The notes beneath the pieces are model-generated. The model was given only the letters and a program-made list of their open reading frames with translations, made no database searches and was not told the origin of the DNA. Below are positions 44,927 through 47,578 of a stretch of DNA of 47,578 nt, one piece after another. Source of the stretch: Streptomyces sp. MS191. GTDB taxonomy: Bacteria; Actinomycetota; Actinomycetes; Streptomycetales; Streptomycetaceae. The stretch spans positions 180,525 to 228,102 of the forward strand of contig NZ_RDBI01000066.1 in the NCBI RefSeq assembly GCF_008042125.1, written 5' to 3'. Each line of letters opens with the position of its first letter. Positions within the stretch are counted from its first letter, which is position 1. The position numbers were made by a program, and so were the translations under genes.

Positions 44927-46091
44927 CCTGGGGGTGCCACTCCGCGAGCAGGATCGTGGCGTCGTCCATGAGATGGCCGTTCTGGTGGCCGAGGATGGTG
45001 TGGATCAGCCGGCGCAGCGCCTCGGGCGCCGGCCGGCCCGCCGCCGCGGCCCGGACCACGGTGTCGACCAGGCGTTCCTCGCCGAACAGCTCGCCCTCCT
45101 CGGAGCGGGCCTCGGTCACGCCGTCCGTGTAGATGAGGATCTGGTCCCCCGGTTCGAGCTGAGCGTGGTGGAGCGCCGGTGAGGTCTGCGCGGGGTGGGG
45201 CCCCAAGCCCAGCGGCAGGTCGGCCTCGCGGGTGAGCGCGCCCGCCACGATGTGCTGGTTGCGGATCAGCAGCGGTGCCGGATGCCCGCAGTTGACCCAC
45301 GAGAGGCGCCCGGTGGCGACGTCGAGGTCGGCGAAGACCCCGGTCAGGAGCCGCTCGGGGACCCAGCGGGTCAGCGTCCTGTCGACCGCGGCGGCGATGT
45401 CGGTGAGCCTGCGGCCCCGTCGGCGGGTGGAGCGGCAGCCCGCGAGGGCGAGTGCCGCGGACAGCCCCGAGGCGGCGTCGTGGCCCATGGCGTCCACGAC
45501 GGCCAGGTGCAACTGCTGCTCGCCCAGCGCGTGGTCGAAGGCGTCACCGCCGATCTCGTACGCGGGCTCCATGACGGCGCTGGACGTGACGGCCCGGGTG
45601 CCGAGGGTCCGGGGCGGGGTGAAGGCCCACGCGAGCTCGGCCTGGAGGGTCATCGGACGGGTGCGCACGAGGCGCTGGAGGGTGTCGCTGAACGTGCTCT
45701 TGGAGACGACCAGCAGCGCGGTGACGGAGGCGAGCGTCCGGCCGTGCGCGAGGTCGGGCACCTCCGTCCCGGTACCGGTCAGCCGCAGCACGCCGATCCG
45801 CTCGACGCCGTCGATGAGGGGCAGCCACAGGCACGCGGGATCGGTACCCGCCTGGGGTGTCTCGGTCCGGTAGGCCCGCCCCGCGAGCGTGCCCTCGACC
45901 CCGAGGCGCGGCTCCTGGACGTCGAGGGGCACGAGATGGGTCTGCTGGACGTCCGCCAGGTAGACGTCGGCGCCCTCGAGCCCCATGGCCCGCGCCGTGT
46001 CCCGCAGCAGTCGGGCGATGTCCCCCGGGGCGGTGTGGTGCGACTCCTCCAGGAGACCGGCGAGGAGCGCGTGGAAGCCGGAATCGTCCAC
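44922..46091 (-). CDS. GAF-like/SpoIIE (PP2C) protein phosphatase
   Basis: The 389-residue protein starts at GTG 46091 with GAGGAGG upstream. The first 135 residues look like a GAF domain (ARLLRDTARAMGLEGADVYLAD, ACLWLPLIDGVERIGVLRLTG). The catalytic PP2C domain has GGDAFDHALGEQQLHLAVVDAMGHDAASGLSAALAL, WVNCGHPAPLLIRN, LIYTDGVTEARSEEGELFGEERLV and a final MDDATILLAEW, with the metal-binding aspartates in place. Such proteins dephosphorylate anti-sigma antagonists in Streptomyces. The GAF part may sense a small molecule or redox state. The neighbouring sigma gene suggests a link, but no antagonist gene is here. Confidence 0.9.
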   Translation of the reverse strand: MDDSGFHALLAGLLEESHHTAPGDIARLLRDTARAMGLEGADVYLADVQQTHLVPLDVQEPRLGVEGTLAGRAYRTETPQAGTDPACLWLPLIDGVERIGVLRLTGTGTEVPDLAHGRTLASVTALLVVSKSTFSDTLQRLVRTRPMTLQAELAWAFTPPRTLGTRAVTSSAVMEPAYEIGGDAFDHALGEQQLHLAVVDAMGHDAASGLSAALALAGCRSTRRRGRRLTDIAAAVDRTLTRWVPERLLTGVFADLDVATGRLSWVNCGHPAPLLIRNQHIVAGALTREADLPLGLGPHPAQTSPALHHAQLEPGDQILIYTDGVTEARSEEGELFGEERLVDTVVRAAAAGRPAPEALRRLIHTILGHQNGHLMDDATILLAEWHPQA

Positions 46092-46230
46092 GGACCCACC
46101 TCCTCGGCGGCGCCGGGCGGGCGCACTGCGGGTGCCTTCCCGACCCTACGCGGGCCCGACCGCGGCCGCACTCCTCCGCGGCCACGCGGGGGCGCCGCAC
46201 CCGGACCGGCCGTACCGTACGCCACCGTCC

Positions 46231-46255
46231 GCGCCCCGGAGCCGGTCCGGGGCGC
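46231..46255 (-). terminator. Hairpin after the cytochrome P450 gene
   Basis: A 10-bp perfect stem (46231-46240 with 46246-46255) lies 35 bases after the P450 stop, in the 198-base gap to the phosphatase gene. Confidence 0.65.
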
Positions 46256-46289
46256 CGACGGTCCTGCCGCCGAACGGTCTCCCGGCGGG

Positions 46290-47534
46290 TCAGGCCAGGA
46301 CGACCGGAAGGTCGAACAGGTCGTTCTGCGTGACGACCGGCTTGTTCCGCAGTTCCTCGCGGGGCACGGCCAGCCGCAGCTCGGGGAAGCGGGCGTACAG
46401 CGCCGGCAGCGCCACCGAGGCCTCCAGCCGGGACAGCGCCGCGCCCGGGCACACGTGCGGGCCGTGACCGAAGGAGATGTGGCGGTTCGGGGTACGGGTG
46501 ACGTCGAAGGAGCCCGCCGTCGGGCCGTGCTGGTTCTCGTCGCGGCCGATCGCGCCGAACGACACGATCAGGGCCTCGCCCTCGGGCAGCACCCGGTCAC
46601 CGACCTCGATGTCCTCGGTGGCGAACCGGAACAGCACGTGCGAGGTGGGCGTGGACCAGCGCAGCGTCTCCTCGATCACGTTCTCCCACGGCACCTCGCC
46701 CTTCAGGACCAGGGCACGCTGCTCCGGGTGCGTCTCCAGGGCCACGACGGCGTTGACGATCAGGCTGATCGTCGTCTCGTGCCCGGCCGCCACCATGAGC
46801 TGGAGGGTGTTGGTGATCTCCTCCGTGGTGAGCCGGTCCCCGCCCTCGGACGCCTCGATCAGCGCGCTCGTGAGGTCGTCGCCGGGGGCGTCGATCTTGC
46901 CCGCGACGATCCCCGCGAACAGGGCGCCCAGGTCCGCCATCATCTGCGGCACCTCCTCGGGCGGGGTCTGCGTCGAGAAGAACTTGTCGAACAGGGCCTT
47001 CATCCGCGGGTGGTCGGCGCTGTCGACCCCCATCAGTTCGCCGACCACGTTCATCGGCAGCGGGTACGCGAACTCGGCCTTGAGGTCCACGACGTCACCC
47101 GCCGGACGCTCCGCCAGCCGGTCGAGCATGCCCTCGGTCAGCGCCTCGATGCCGGCCCGCAGTCGCTCCACCCGGCGCGCGGTCAGCGCCTGCGCGACCA
47201 GCGACCGCAGCCGCCGGTGCTCGTCGCCGTCGACGGTCAGCATGGACCTGCCGGGGTTGGCGAGACCGATCAGCGGCCAGTCGAGGGGTATCTCGCCGCG
47301 CTGCCAGGCGCCCCACACGTCGATGTCCTTGACCAGCCGGGAGTCGGTCAGCAGCCGCCGCGCCTCGGCGTGGTGGGTGACCGACCAGCAGGCCACCCCG
47401 CCGGGCAGGACGACGCGGGCCAGTGGACCGGCGGCGCGCAGCCGGGCGCTCTCGCCGTCGAGGTCCGCGACGAACGGGTCCAGGGTGAGTGCGTCGGTGC
47501 CGGACGCGGCGGTCGGGTCGTACGGGCAGCTCAT
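46290..47534 (-). CDS. Cytochrome P450
   Basis: The 414-residue haemoprotein has the I-helix AAGHETTISLIVNAV, the ExxR motif in VIEETLRWSTPTSHVLFRF, and the haem loop ISFGHGPHVCPGAALSRLE with the axial Cys362. The layout is that of soluble bacterial class I P450s close to the CYP105/CYP107 group. AGHETT has Glu where many have Asp before the Thr pair, which is common. GGAG lies just upstream of ATG 47534. No ferredoxin gene or biosynthetic cluster is visible inside the window, though it may continue beyond 47578. The substrate is unknown. Confidence 0.95.
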   Translation of the reverse strand: MSCPYDPTAASGTDALTLDPFVADLDGESARLRAAGPLARVVLPGGVACWSVTHHAEARRLLTDSRLVKDIDVWGAWQRGEIPLDWPLIGLANPGRSMLTVDGDEHRRLRSLVAQALTARRVERLRAGIEALTEGMLDRLAERPAGDVVDLKAEFAYPLPMNVVGELMGVDSADHPRMKALFDKFFSTQTPPEEVPQMMADLGALFAGIVAGKIDAPGDDLTSALIEASEGGDRLTTEEITNTLQLMVAAGHETTISLIVNAVVALETHPEQRALVLKGEVPWENVIEETLRWSTPTSHVLFRFATEDIEVGDRVLPEGEALIVSFGAIGRDENQHGPTAGSFDVTRTPNRHISFGHGPHVCPGAALSRLEASVALPALYARFPELRLAVPREELRNKPVVTQNDLFDLPVVLA

Positions 47535-47578
47535 CTCGATGCTCCAAGGGCGGGAGTCGGGGTGTAGGTCACGGGGAG

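Noticed and set aside
45195..47567. Long plus-strand open frame opposite the phosphatase and P450
   Set aside because: Antisense shadow; the minus-strand genes have full catalytic motifs and ribosome sites.

Overview
The window is very GC-rich (by eye above 70%), with third codon positions almost always G or C, frequent GTG starts, tight translational overlaps and long GC-rich hairpins between genes. Gene content (MocR and TetR/SpoIIE regulators, DprE1/DprE2, SCO4848-type membrane protein, DUF3017) points to a Streptomyces chromosome. The left two thirds (purN-purH ... folD ... mdh ... rocD ... glyA ... trpS ... BrkB ... DD-carboxypeptidase) looks like a conserved core segment of Streptomyces; the part after about 32 kb looks more variable.

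Layout. 1-6957: a truncated membrane-protein gene at the window edge (with a fold-back artefact), purN-purH, a DUF2079 membrane protein, a Gln/Pro-rich membrane protein, folD and a DUF3017 gene. 7365-8354: mdh. 8561-11592: a three-gene operon of unrecognised function. Its first two products carry matching RHIM-like amyloid motifs at the C-terminus of one and the N-terminus of the other, and its first gene has a rare TTA codon. This is the best candidate here for an undescribed system. 11674-14397: a PEP-mutase-like enzyme and an AhpD-like protein, divergent from a MocR regulator. 14444-16966: a DMT transporter, then a small lipoprotein paired with a glutathionylspermidine synthase-like ATP-grasp enzyme. 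17018-21808: rocD, glyA behind a ZTP riboswitch, trpS and a 2'-5' RNA ligase-like protein. 21844-25715: dprE2-dprE1 facing a PAP2 phosphatase and a UbiA prenyltransferase, together the decaprenylphosphoryl-arabinose pathway. 25952-31678: BrkB, a DD-carboxypeptidase, SCO4848-type protein, a metallophosphoesterase with an internal twin-arginine motif, and an orphan family-5 solute-binding protein.

31815-34434: a TetR operon (membrane protein, DCC-family protein, TetR) with two palindromic operators, and a divergent alpha/beta hydrolase. 34457-42447: an unusual MarR-DUF7737 chimera divergent from a choline-to-glycine-betaine operon (aldehyde dehydrogenase, choline-oxidase-like flavoprotein, ATPase, fused double permease, binding lipoprotein). 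42566-47534, all on the minus strand: a PIG-V-like mannosyltransferase, a sigma factor with a small membrane partner, a SpoIIE-type phosphatase and a cytochrome P450.

Functional links. purN and purH consume 10-formyl-THF, folD and glyA interconvert or supply one-carbon folates, and the ZTP riboswitch before glyA senses the PurH-substrate alarmone. No tRNA, rRNA, CRISPR array or intact insertion sequence was seen.
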